In this document: positions 23,530 through 34,869 of the stretch, one piece after another
How positions within the stretch are numbered: position 1 is the first letter of the stretch
Layout: each line of letters opens with the position of its first letter
Assembly: GCF_016086655.4 (NCBI RefSeq)
Contig: NC_052136.2
Span: forward strand, 43,330,492-43,394,491
From: Lepeophtheirus salmonis
Taxonomy: Eukaryota > Arthropoda > Copepoda > Siphonostomatoida > Caligidae
DNA length: 64,000 nucleotides
Direction of reading: 5' to 3'
Notes under the pieces: generated by a model
Database searches by the model: none
The model's input: the letters and a program-made list of their open reading frames with translations, nothing else
What the model was told of the DNA's origin: nothing
Translations under genes and position numbers: made by a program

Positions 23530-24460
23530 ATCAAAATGGTGAACATTGTTTTGAAAGTTAATCAGCACAAACCAACTACCATTGTTTATGATAGTGCAAG
23601 TAGTTGCACGGAGGAAATGGTAAATGTCTGTGCTAATGCTGGGACTAATAAAAATAGTTATACAGATACTACAACAAAGTCCAAGGAAATTGGAATTGTT
23701 AGAGAAACTGTTACTGAGAACCACGGAATGCCGGATGAGGCAGGTCTTATCCGTACTACAACAATTAGGGGACAATTTAATCTTCTACATCTCTGAGCTT
23801 TAGGGAGTGATTCTCAGTACTGGCTATACATCAAGGACCTGGCGAGAAATGAAAGTTACAGCTTAGCAAAATCATTTAGACCAATTACCCTCTCAAACTA
23901 CATTCTCAAAGGACTCGAAATTTTGTACAGTGGAAAGAGTAATAAGTTATCTTAAGTCTTCCCTCGCAATATGCTTACACAAAGCTAATCAACTGAAACG
24001 ACCTTGTCACAAGCCACAGATTCAATCAAAATATTTTAGACTTGCATTTAGTTTTGACTGTACAGTTGCGTTTGATTACATACAATTTCACTCAGCAAAC
24101 ACAGCAATGACAAAGCTGGGAATGCCAGAAAGTATCAAATCTTGATATAGGTACCTACTCAACAAACAAACAGTCACGGCGCAATTAAAAGGTGAGAAAA
24201 TCAACGTCAATCCAGGGCGTGATAGTCCTCAAGAGCGAACTTTATTTCCAATGGTGTGGAATATAATTATAGATACCCTCTTGACCGAGTTTAAAGAGGG
24301 TGCAGTCCAAGATGTAGGTTATGTAGATAATATCCTTCTATTAATAAGTGTTACACATCCTAGTACCCAAAAGAACACAAATAATCACGTTTTTTCAGCA
24401 TTTTTTAGAGCCACCAACAATAAATTTTCAAGGCCTACGCAACAGACATAGCCGCGGTCC
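23530..24460 (+). pseudogene. Non-LTR (Jockey-like) reverse transcriptase remnant
   Basis: Plus-strand frames give, in order, SFRPITLSNYILKGLE (fingers, about 23875), FDCTVAFDYIQFHSANTAM (the first catalytic Asp region, about 24055), MTKLGMPESIKSWYRYLLNK, TVTAQLKGEKINV, and QDVGYVDNILLLIS (about 24310-24350). The last corresponds to the YADD active site, here YVDN with the second Asp changed to Asn. Several stops and frameshifts are present. The upstream open stretch from 23536 has no clear match and may be a degraded linker. No endonuclease domain or poly(A) tail was identified. Confidence 0.75.
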
Positions 24461-26034
24461 AAAATCCATATGATTGGTATATTTGAGAATGGGAAAAGTT
24501 AAATATTAAAAAGTTTGAAAAAAAGAGTTAAAATTTGGGCAGGTCTAATATGCATTCATATTAATACGCATCAGTGCCACTAAAAACATATTTGGTAAAA
24601 GTTATAGTAAAATATAGATTTATGGACTCCATCAACTGTTGAATTATGTTTATGATCACGAATCAAATAAGTAAAACTAATTTTTAGATTAATCAGTAGA
24701 ACATAAATTTCAAAAGCAATTTTGTGCGGTGATCAGTTAATGTATTATAGTCCTTTTGGTATAATAGTGTCATTGTTATTATAAGGTCCTTTTATATGTA
24801 CATATACATAATAATATACTAGCTAAGGATTACCCGGCATTGCTCGGGCTAAGGGGAGAGGGAAATCTCATTGAAAATGGTCAAATTAATTGAGAAAATA
24901 TTAATAAAATACTTCTATATACTAATAAATATAAAATGAATGTTTCTTTGTTGTTGAAAAAGATCCTGATAATTCTAATTCTCTTGCATTCTTCAAACTA
25001 TATCAATCATATTAAGTAAGGTAATTCACAAAGTCTCATCATCGCAACTATCCCCCAAAAAAAAAAAAAAAAAATACTATTGCTTATAACCTTAGTAGTA
25101 TTATTATAAATATAAGAACATTCTGTGTTATAAACTTCAAATAACATACGAACTTAATATAAAACTAAAAAATTATCTAGATGAGGAGTTCATTTTTTAT
25201 TTACTTCAAACAATTTCCAAATCAAAATTCGCGAAGAAAATTGTAAAAAACTTTTTTTTGCACTAATTTTGCAAAAAATAATTAATAGCATTTATTGGAA
25301 AAGTGAAAAAAATACAAATCTACCAATATTTTTTGTACTTGAAAAAAACCAAAAAGTTATGAAAAATAATGTTGTCGAAAAAATAAATCTCGATAACTGG
25401 TTCATTTCTGCAAATATTGCAAAAGTTATGTAATTAAATGTTCAAGAAATTGAAAATACTCCTTAGATAAGGACAGATATTTCAGTTAAACATAAATGTT
25501 TATTTCTCAAATTTATATGCAAACGAATCTCCAGACAAATTTCTACAAACTTACTATGTTTATTCCATTTACTAATCATATTCCATTGGAAGTTCTTTTT
25601 TTTTTCACCTGAAATAAACGAAATTGCAATTTTACCGATTTCTTTTTTAACCCATAATTTTTTTGATTTTGAATAAATTTAGAAAACCTAGTAATTTGTA
25701 TTGTTATTTTCAAAACGCCAATCACTTATGGATAAATAACTCAACCCCCTATCTAGTATCCTTAAGTAATATTAAAGTTAGAATATGGTTAAATAAAGGT
25801 TGGTAAGATCTTTACCAGAAACTATCGTTATATTTACGTTGACGTATGGTTATAAATATAACGAATAGGTTTATTATTTTTATAACCATGAGACAACTTA
25901 ATAATAACTTAGACCGATCATACTTAATATGACATTGTTTCACGGTTATGAAAAAAAAACCCAGCTAAGTTATCATAACTTTTTATCATGATTATTAAAA
26001 TACCGAACACAAAATCAATAACATGATATAATGA
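24461..26034. other. Intergenic, one short dispersed hairpin
   Basis: AT-rich, no supported gene. Contains the CCCGGCATTGCTCGGG hairpin at 24834-24849. Confidence 0.4.
24820..24860 (+). repeat. CCCGG-hairpin repeat end, copy 1
   Basis: ACTAGCTAAGGATTACCCGG is followed by CATTGCTCGGGC, forming a CCCG/CGGG stem in AT-rich DNA. An inverted copy lies at 47775-47812. Similar ACCCGGCnTTGCnCGGG ends occur in repeats of many invertebrates; the element type cannot be settled here. Confidence 0.45.
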
Positions 26035-26059
26035 ATGATTACGCAGCTTACTTATTTTT

Positions 26060-26390
26060 TTGTTCTAAGTCTAAATCTGTTATACTTTTTGTTGGACCGA
26101 ATATATATAACATAATTTTATTCATGCGAGCAATCTCTGTTTAAACTTTGTATGACGCCATTGTACTTGATAATACATATGATGTCATGTTATAAATAAT
26201 TTATCTGTAAAATCGGTCTAGACCAATTTTTCTGAGACCGAACTAGACTGAATGTTTCCTTTGGACCGATCTAAACCGAATTTTTCCTTTGTACAGATCT
26301 AGACCGAACTTTTCTATGAGACCAAAATTTTTGTTGGACCGAACTAATTTGGTCCAACAAAAAGTATAACAGTCTCAGACCGGTCTAGGA
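26060..26390. repeat. Inverted-repeat element with internal 28-bp tandem repeats
   Basis: CTGTTATACTTTTTGTTGGA at 26077 has its inverted copy ending at about 26372, with similarity extending outward (GTCTnAnnCTG). Between them, about 26222-26327, are four degenerate units of about 28 bp, each containing CTAGACCGAA- or GGACCGAT-like words. Probably a foldback or MITE-type element related to the GTCC-rich repeats. Confidence 0.65.
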
Positions 26391-27090
26391 TTTCCATACC
26401 GGCACCCAACATTAATAGCTACACATTAAAAAAATGAAGTTATGTTGTCGCACCCTATAGAAAGGAAATTGTTTGCCTTGACCTTGAAAACGAGATAGAA
26501 ACATTGTAAAATTACAATCTTATAAATATCACCTGTAAAATCATTACATTTAACATTTGTATAGAGCCCGAATCACTGATGTGATATTGAATAATTAATT
26601 TATAATTTAAGACTTGGTATATTTCAAAGTTGTAAGACAATTTGGGATACGACATGGAATCCAATGACAAACACTCAGACATGGATATTGAGTGAAAAAT
26701 GAGCACCATTCATACCTTCTGTATCTCTATGAGCGCTTAATGTTATGTATTCGTGACTCCTTTCCTACCTTTTCATCTGATTGTTCCTGTTATTATTAGT
26801 ATTTAATCTATCCTTTGACACTGTGTACGTCTTATAGTACAAATACCCTGAGATTGTTGTATATATCTCAGAGTAGAAATCATTATGTATTAATAAGAAT
26901 ATATACGTGTTCCTATTAAATTACAACACTGCCTTATTCCTCCACGTCTCTGTATCTCCTCTATGTCAGTTTCAATCTTTGGAGTAGTGAATAAACAAAA
27001 CTTTGAAAAGATGTCCACTTGGTCTATTGCATATTAGTTACAAATCAAAAACAAACCTGAGGTCTCTAGCTTACATACAAGTTGAGAAAA

Positions 27091-27530
27091 TGACACTTGA
27101 ACGTGATCGAGGAATTATCGTTTTCGCACACTCCAAATAGTTGGGCGGCTCCAAGACCACCTTCTACATAGTCAGCAAGCCCGAAACGTTGGAGATTAAG
27201 AAGGGCTCTGTCAAAAAGACCAAACTGGACTCAGAGGAGTTAAAGAAAACAGCCCAAGCTAATCCCCTCAAGTCCATGTGTGCCCAAGCAAGAGATCTTG
27301 TCTGTTATTTTGAACACTTTTTGGCACACTTTATTCCCCCTCCCCCCACCTACAGCCCTGATGCTAAACCCCTAAACTACAACTTTTAAGTGCATATTGA
27401 GGGTAAACCTTTACTGGCCGTCATCCAAACACCGAGACCTATAATGCCACTGTCAGCCAACTATGTGGCGCCATGACAGAGGACTATATCCGCCGCGGGC
27501 ACCATAAACAATTTTTTGGAAAAAAAGTTT
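27091..27530 (+). mobile_element. Internally deleted mariner-family element
   Basis: An N-terminal piece begins MTLERDRGIIVFAHSK (27091), then a stop. KTTFYIVSKPETLEIKKGSV and ANPLKSMCAQARDL follow (27150-27300), which is the paired-domain-like DNA-binding region. The sequence then jumps to the C-terminal YSPDAKPLNYNF block (about 27350) and a frame-shifted AMTEDYIRRGHH-type end (about 27470). The first two catalytic Asp regions are missing, so this is a MITE-like deletion derivative. Terminal repeats were not identified. Confidence 0.7.
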
Positions 27531-27714
27531 AGATATTAAATTTTTTTCCCAAATCTACAGATACTCATACAAAATTAAGTTTTTGGAAAAGAATTTCAAA
27601 AATCCATAACTAATCATAAAAAAATCAAAAATCCATAGCTGTTAAAAAGAAAATTGCGAATATTAACCTTATTGGATTTTTTTTTAAATCCCCCCCTGCA
27701 GACGCCCTTGTTGA
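27531..27714 (-). repeat. GGGGCGTC-bounded AT-rich element
   Basis: On the minus strand it starts AAGGGCGTCTGCAGGGGGGG (from about 27713) and continues into an AACAGCTATGGATTTTTG-type AT-rich unit. It lies directly between a mariner fragment and a hAT fragment. Confidence 0.55.
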
Positions 27715-28080
27715 TATACCACCATGGAAGATCAACCCATACGATGAAATTGAAGACCCATATTTCATGTGACCACAAGAACTGATTGTAATACGCTTTA
27801 ACATATAAACTTAAATAGTCTTTCTGAACGCTTCTTTCAAAAAGAAGTCTCTGTCGCTTATATTAATTAATGGATTATTGGAAGAAAGTTATTTATAGTT
27901 TTTCCATCTTCTTACTTCGTGGAAAGGGGCTTTAGCGTGGTTGCCAAACTTCTTGTAAATAAACAAAATGGGGTTAAATGATTGAACGTGAAGATTAGAG
28001 ATTAAACTGGACTAATTTGAAGCCAAATGTTGACAAATTGTTATAAGAGGATCAAACTCACCCTTTCCATCAATGATTAA
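27715..28080 (+). pseudogene. hAT transposase C-terminal remnant, ZBED5-like
   Basis: IPPWKINPYDEIEDPYFM (from about 27717) and a frame-shifted SYFVERGFSVVAKLLVNKQN (about 27905-27965) correspond to the C-terminal dimerisation region of ZBED5/GTF2IRD2-like hAT proteins (family FPSSYxVExGFS). Stops and frameshifts are present, and the DNA-binding and catalytic parts are absent upstream. Confidence 0.6.
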
Positions 28081-29000
28081 ATTATTATTTTTATTGCTCA
28101 AAAATCCTAAGTCTAATTGTTATTTTCTTTTAATTTTATGTCGCTATTAATCTTCCTATTTATTGATTTGTTTCTTTCCAATGTTTATATTATTAACTTA
28201 GAATTTATGTTTTTTAATGAAATTTTTTCCCTATTCTTTTGTATTACAACTGTTTTAATGAAATGAAACCATATTAAAAATAGGATCACTAGCTTAGCTG
28301 TCTAAAACATTTAAAAATTATATCTTTAAGAAAATGTATTTGGGTGTGAACGGAGAACAAAAAATCGATATCTGGTCAATGAGACCAAAAAGTTTGGGAA
28401 GTTCTGATTTAAAGGATGTAAATGAGAGATGGGAGGGAATTATTTTATCGATATGTTCTTGATACAAGTAATATTGTGGAAATCTTAATGCTTGGGTTAT
28501 AAGTCAAAAGCAGATCCCAACTTTTCACATTAATACAGGGTAAACTTCACAATTGAAAATCATTATTATTAATAAAAATAGTAGTAGACATTAATAAAGT
28601 CTTCAGTATCATGATTTTATCTTTCATTTTTGTTATTTGCAAAAAATAACAATGAGACTCACATATGATAATAATTGAGTTTCAATTAGTCGATAAATAT
28701 ATATATTGAATGGACATTTATCGTATAGAAAAAGTATAATTTTATTGAATAAAATATCAATGTACATTCTTAATGCATTAGTTAATTAATCATTACCGTT
28801 TTTTACACGAAATAAATTAGCGAATTAAAATTATTTATCAACCACAAAAAAAAAGTCGGAATAATTTTTTAAAATATAATCACAAAACCTATATTTTCTT
28901 AGTTAATATAATTAGTCTTTTTTGACTATTATGTGTTGGTAATCAATTATTATCAATTATCACGGATATTTGTGAGTGGTACATAGCCAAGGGTGTGTAC
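28081..29000. other. Intergenic
   Basis: AT-rich; probable 3' flank of the C2HC gene at its right edge. Nothing else supported. Confidence 0.4.
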
Positions 29001-29826
29001 CTACATTAACAAACAACATGGTTTTTTATATTTTTTAACATTGGAGCTTCCGTTATCCACAACGACACTTTCAGTATCATTAAATGCGTGCATGATGTTC
29101 TCTGTATTTAAGTTCTTAGAGTCGAATAAATAATCAAAAGCATGAGATCGTCTTGAATCAATAGAGGATGCAAAATAATCGTCGACAATCCCAGGTGAAT
29201 TTTGAGACTCTATATTTTCTTTTAGTGCACTTGGTCGCTTTTGAAGGGGAGATACTTTGGCAACAGATTTCCAATAGGTTAGAGGCGAGCCTTGAGGTAG
29301 AGTTCTAAGATCAAAAACGAAGAAAAATGCAATGCAAATCAACAAAAACAACAACATACTTTAGAGGAATTTTTTGAGGCGGTAAAGTTGAGGAGAATTT
29401 AATAGGATTTCTTATTGATGGTTTATCATTGGCTCCAAAAATGACTTGATATGAGATTCCTTTTGAGTTATTGGAATCAACAGGGGCCTTTGATTTTGGT
29501 TTTATTGGTGGGATGGGATCCTTAAAGAGTTTCTTGTTCAAAACGGATTTTTTTTCCATAACCCTAGCAGGGTCCAGCTTTAGCTTCCCTGACTACTTGG
29601 GTATTATTGGATTATAAAAATCACTGTCCGTAAAAATACTAACCTCAACCAATTGACCAGCATCTGTGTTTTTAACCCTCGATAAAGAAATGTCAAAGGG
29701 CTCTCGAGATCGTTGTTTGACACAAACCTCTTCATGCTTAATAAGTCTTTCCCCCACTGTAAAAGGGCGGCTGCAAGTCTTACAAGGATTCGTTTCAAGA
29801 GCAACCTTATCATTCGAGGTTGTCAT
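29001..29826 (-). CDS. C2HC zinc-finger protein with C-terminal CaaX box, 239 residues
   Basis: Three exons with compatible phases: 29826-29644, 29592-29360, 29304-29001, giving 240 codons including stop. Introns are 51 and 55 bp, GT-AG. Near the N-terminus, NPCKTCSRPFTVGERLIKHE places Cys15, Cys18, His31 and Cys35 in the C-x2-C-x12-H-x3-C pattern of the zf-C2HC type found in ZC2HC1 proteins. The remainder is polar and probably disordered. The last residues are VKKYKKPCCLLM: a lysine-rich stretch, an extra cysteine and a CLLM CaaX box, which predicts farnesylation and membrane attachment. The ATG at 29826 was chosen because the zinc finger follows closely and no in-frame ATG lies nearer upstream. 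Function is unknown; a 5' non-coding exon cannot be excluded. Confidence 0.8.
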
Positions 29827-30794
29827 ATTGACTGACTTTAGTATGACTAATGGTACTATTTGCAATGTTTATTACTTGTGCAGCCTTGGTTACCAACGAT
29901 ACGTCCTCATTTGAAAGGGGAAAGAAGGAAAGGAAAGAGTCAATGAATACATAGGAACTTGAGATATGTAAATGAGAGAGACAAAGATTATGAGTTCTTG
30001 GAATAAAGTATATAATATGTATGATTCAACTAAAATCGAAAATTAATAGAAATATGAAGTCCCAAAGAGTATGAAAGCGTTATTGGCACACAGTTAATGT
30101 TGGATCGGTTCTAGAGTTGATTTCCTAATCAGTCTGCATCCTCCTTAATTAAGTATTTTGTTATTGTTTTGTTATTACTTCAAGAAAATAAAAACTGTAG
30201 CTACTATATTCGTGTATTAATAAATATATAGAAAGAGTAGTTACTGGAGTGATAAATTATGTCCAGTGATTAGATGAATGTATCGAAGTCTTTCAATAAT
30301 GGTCTGTTTTGATAGCTATAAAGCTTATCCTTCAAGGGAGCGGGTATTTCCATGTTTTAGAGGAGTTTCATTCTAACATTAACCAGGAAGTCCTTGAGGA
30401 GGTTGAATGGAGTTAAGGCAATCAAGTTGAAGAAGAAGGTTTGTCTTCTTTCCTTCGGGGCTCTTTTTTACTGCTAAAAATAAGTATGAGGCAGACGGTG
30501 CTCTCATCTTCTTAAGAAAAAAGTCATTCACAAAAGTTATTTCCTTTCTATTGGGGCCAAAGAAACCGCGGGAATTTCTCGAAAGAGACCCTGGGTTTAT
30601 TATGAAGGAAGTCTCATCTTATAGGCTTCAAACTTCAAGACTTCATCTTTAAATCCTTGATGTAAGAATTTTTTGGTGTCTCTCCGGAGGTTGAGAAATT
30701 GATGAGGTAAAATAGGAATTTAGAACAGCTTAATACTGGTATGTAGGGGCGACAGAAGAAGCAGTTATTATATTTGGAACTTATCAAGTTTATA
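29827..30794. other. Upstream of the C2HC gene; intergenic with one repeat
   Basis: No supported gene. Around 30280-30340 is a stretch also found near 34340-34400. Confidence 0.4.
30280..30345 (+). repeat. Short dispersed repeat, pair with 34340-34405
   Basis: ATCGAAGTCTTTCAATAATG and the following bases up to CAAGGGAGCGGG match, with divergence, ATCGGAGTCTTCTGATAATG to TTAAGGGGGCGG at 34340-34405. Function unknown. Confidence 0.4.
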
Positions 30795-31960
30795 CAGGGT
30801 CGACTGAAAGTTCTGTTAAATGTTTACTAAAGTACTACGATATAAATAACTACATAATTTGGATATAATTATAGATAAGTTCCAAAACGTGTGGCATAAC
30901 TTTAATTCGAAACGGTAACCTTTAGCCTTGACTACAGCCTAAAGTCTCTCAGGAAAGGACTTGAATGCGGCACGTATCATATCCACGGGGATGGAGTCCC
31001 AAGCAGCAACCAGTTTCCCCTTCAGGTCGTCCAAATTCTTGCTTCTGGTCATACAGGCTCTGCTCTCAAGAATGGACCACATGTAGTAATATATGACGTT
31101 TAGGTCAGGGCTGGAGGGGGCCTGACTGTCTTCTCCCAGAAACCGCTCAAATTGGCCTCATACCACGGCTGCGTCTCTCTATATGTGTAGGAGGGGGCAC
31201 CATCCTGTTGGAAGGTCTATTGCTTATTCTGGAGTGCTATTGGGCCCAGGGAACAAGACCTTCCTTTGTGATGGTGCCAATGTACTCCTTGGTGTTGATC
31301 TTTACTCCAGTTAGCAAAAACACCAAGGGGATCTTCCCTGCCTCAGTCACGGCCGTTCAAACCATCACAGACTTTGGCTTCTGTACTCTGTTGACTCCAT
31401 GGTCACAAAGCCCACCTTGTTTGGCCAGAATCCGATCATTTTGCAGATTAAATGCCTATTCCACAATGAAAATTTTCTTATGACCGAACACAATTTTGGG
31501 AGCCGTTCCAGTCCTCAGCTTCTGAAGAATGGCATTGCTTCTCTCAAGTCTTTTAGTCTTGACCTTGCTTGACAGGTATTGTTGCCTCTTCGATTTGTAG
31601 GGACATATCCCAAGGTTATCACGGATAAGGTCTCTTATTGTTGTTGCCCCCTTGTTGAAATTCTTGGCCATCATGGTGAGGTTCCTCCTGAGATTTCTTG
31701 CAATCCTTACCTTGACCACTCCAGGCGTCCTTTTTGACTTTGGTTTGTCTTGACTGGGTTTTTCTTTGATAGATTGAGTCTCCTTGAACTATCAATGGTT
31801 CTCTTGATGAGCATGGGGTTGACCTCTAGCCTCTTCATGTTCCTCAGGATGACTGGTTGAGATTTGCCCTTCAGCTAGAACTTGAATATAACCTCTCTCT
31901 TGGCTTCTATTGTGGTTAACAAAACTGTTATTTTATTCAAAACTGTTTGTTTTGATCTAG
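30795..31960 (-). mobile_element. Tc1/mariner element, longest open transposase piece in window
   Basis: The minus strand holds an 87-codon open piece (31719-31456) with a helix-turn-helix-like ATTIRDLIRDNLGICPYKSK, then KRLERSNAILQKL. Downstream in frame fragments are AFNLQNDRILAKQGGL, VNRVQKPKSVMV, LVFLLTGVKINTKEYIG and a degraded DPN region near 31100. The left end CAGGGTCGACTGAAAG at 30795 follows TA (30793-30794) and looks like the terminal repeat. The matching right terminal repeat is not clear near 31960. Multiple stops make it inactive. Confidence 0.75.
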
Positions 31961-32189
31961 TTTCGACGTAACTAGAGCTTAAACATAATTAAGGGTGATA
32001 ATTTTGGTAAGAATAGAAAAGCGTGCGAGGAGAAGAGAAGAAATACTTATGGCATCAATGATTAAATAATATATATCTTCTTCTATCAATCAAGAACGTT
32101 ATCATTCCCGCCTTTATTATTCAATATTAATATATTATTAGATGGTGATAGTCGATAGAGAACTGAATTAAATGCCTAAAATAACGTCG

Positions 32190-32580
32190 CCTTCTGTCTG
32201 GATTTCTGAAAATTGAGGCCCAGGAATTTGGAAAATACTTACCGGATGAGAAACAGATGGTTTGTCGGATTTGTCGATATAAATGTGCCTTTAGTTCTCT
32301 GTCTAGAATTACACGCCACTCATTATCCTCATCTCATATCAAAAGCATGGATATTCATCTAAAAAATCAAGTCAAACTTTAACTCTGATCTCACAAAGAT
32401 GCTTATTACATGTAATATATCCTTATCCATTGCTAATCATTCACGTTCAAAAAATTTATGGAGAAATACACGGGTAAACCTATCCCTTCCCGAGGAACCA
32501 TCATTAAATTAATGGAGGATGTTGGTACTGATGTCATTTATAGAAATACATAAAAAAATATTTTGAGTCATCCACACCAA
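32190..32580 (+). pseudogene. hAT N-terminal remnant (zinc finger plus KYTGK block)
   Basis: YLPDEKQMVCRICRYKCAF, then RHSLSSSHIKSM (about 32240-32350), form a BED-type C2H2-like finger. KKFMEKYTGKPIPSRGTIIK (about 32450-32510) matches the FLEKYTGxxIPxExTL block that follows it in CGGBP1-like hAT proteins, the clade also seen at 19486-21120. Stops lie between the blocks. Confidence 0.6.
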
Positions 32581-33839
32581 ATGACGATCAAGTTATCAGT
32601 AAAAAGTATAAAATATTTACTAATATCGAAATGGAACTCTGAATTTTGTACTATCTCACCGTAAGTATTCAATTTTTTTTAAATCTAACCATAAAATATG
32701 ATTCTATTTTAGCTAAACATATCAAGAATTATGATACACAACTCATTAAATAGTAAAAACAACTGCTTAAATGGTCACAACAACGGGGGTAGTAGCTTTG
32801 GATGGTTCGCAACTAGTTTTTCTGAGACTAGTTTCTTCACATAAATAATAATAGTATGTTGTTATATAAGCATACCTAAATAACGGGGGAAAATCTTTTT
32901 TGATGCTCTTAATAGGGAGTAATATCGCCGGACATTACTACATAATTAGCTTTTGCTCTAAATCTTTACGATGAATTTATTTCTAACATTTTTTTATTAA
33001 TATATGTATTGTCTAATTTTATGATTTGGACATTTACTTTATTATTAATAATTAGTTAGATCTCATCGCTAGAGATATATCTATCCTGTGCACAATTGTA
33101 TATAGCAACTTCCACATGAAGAAGAGGGGCGATTATCTTTTTGATTAAACTCCACGTCTCGCTTGTGTATTGCAACCTAAAGTTATGACATATTTAACTG
33201 AATTCCGATGTTAAAACAAGAAAAAACTATCTGGATCAATCTATTATTTCAATATTCTGTATTTATTATTATTAATAGTTATATAATTTTAATTGTTTAA
33301 TTTTGTATATTTAACTTAAATGTTTAATGGTTTATTTTTTAGTATGTAGATTATATTTAATTAAAGCCTTCTTTTTTAAACTTTGAGCTTCAAATATATT
33401 TCAAATACTCTACTTTGTCGTTTCATTAGCTATTATTCTGAGAATAAGGTTCATAATGAATTACAATTTCATGGAGTGTGACGTTTTCAAATCTACTGTA
33501 ACGGATAAAAAACGTCGAAGTCAATTAGATGTAGTATATCTTCATTAAACATTTTGCTAATAAATACATTCGTTATACCCTCAAAAATCATAATAAAGCA
33601 GGCAGATGATAATCACATCAGTATTTTAAACAATGATACCATATGTCTTTCCCCCCTCCTCCTAGCACGCGTTTTTCTCTACAATATCATCAACTATAAA
33701 CATAATATATCGCAACCACATATATAATTATATTATATCAAGCAATCAAAAAATTGATCTCAGTTTTCTGAATTCTGGAATATTTTGGATTATAGTAATT
33801 CGGGACTATTATCATTCAGAGTTTAACACTCAGCAAGTT
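32581..33839. other. Intergenic
   Basis: AT-rich, no supported gene. Confidence 0.4.
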
Positions 33840-34080
33840 AAAAGTAGTAATAAAACTTATGTCAAAGTTTTTTTATGATTATAAAAGTGTTTTTATTAAT
33901 TTCTGTATCTTGTTTTGAACCCAACATATTTCAATTTTGGGCTAAAAAATGATGAAAAACGACACAATTATTTAGATTCTTCTAACTTAAGAATACAAAG
34001 TGATGTGGAATATCACAGCTTATATTATAAAAAAAATATTCAATGTTTAATTTACATTTTTATGGGGATGTACTGGAAAT
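33840..34080 (-). repeat. ACAAGATACAGAA dispersed repeat, inverted copy
   Basis: Its reverse complement contains AACAAGATACAGAAATTAAT and CATAAGTTTTATTA and aligns with 47270-47565 and 54785-55060. Confidence 0.6.
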
Positions 34081-34869
34081 AGGCACCATTAAAGCTTTAA
34101 ATCAAGTACCAAAACGCAACTGCTAGCCTGAGAAAATAGTAAGGTAAGTACTTTTCATATTTTTTCGCAAGATGTCACTTTTCTTATGAAGATATTCATA
34201 TATTTATACTGAGGACGATAACACATATTTTATATTTATCTATTTTATATTCTAGTTTTTATAAATATTTGTACAGTAAAGTTTAATTAATTATACTACT
34301 TTTTAGTTAGAAATTAATTATGTCAAAGGTTAAGATTAATTTATCGGAGTCTTCTGATAATGGTTTAGTTTATGGGCTCTGCAATTTGTCTTAAGGGGGC
34401 GGACGAGCTTTTTGATCATGATGAGACTCGTTTTAAATGCAACAAAAATTCTTCAAAAGCTTCTTCAATCTCTTCATATCATTTTCCCTGCAAGGATTTA
34501 AGGCTTGAATAGCGACTGTCGGAGACCTAGTTGAACATTTTCGTCTTCATGTTTTGTAGGTGTCTGATTCCTATCAGGAACTCATTGAGGAAGACGAATA
34601 CTATGAAGTTGAGGATGGAGATCTGTTGGTAGCCTCTGTTCTTTCGAACTTGCCCTTTGTAATATGATGGTCAAATTTAAGAGACTTGCGCTCTCCTATC
34701 CTCCAGGAATTCAATTCATATTTAGAAATTCATAATGATTCTATCATAATTATAATAGACGGATTTGGTATCTTTTTTTCAGATGGGGGTTCGAGCAAGG
34801 AGAATATAAAATTACGCATAAATATGCCTAAAAACAGAAATTTTTAACAAATTATTCACAAATTTGCCT

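Noticed and set aside
28081..29000. Any prokaryote-style system such as a CRISPR array, defence island or operon
   Set aside because: Repeats in the window lack regular unique spacers, and all recognisable genes are spliced or eukaryotic transposons.
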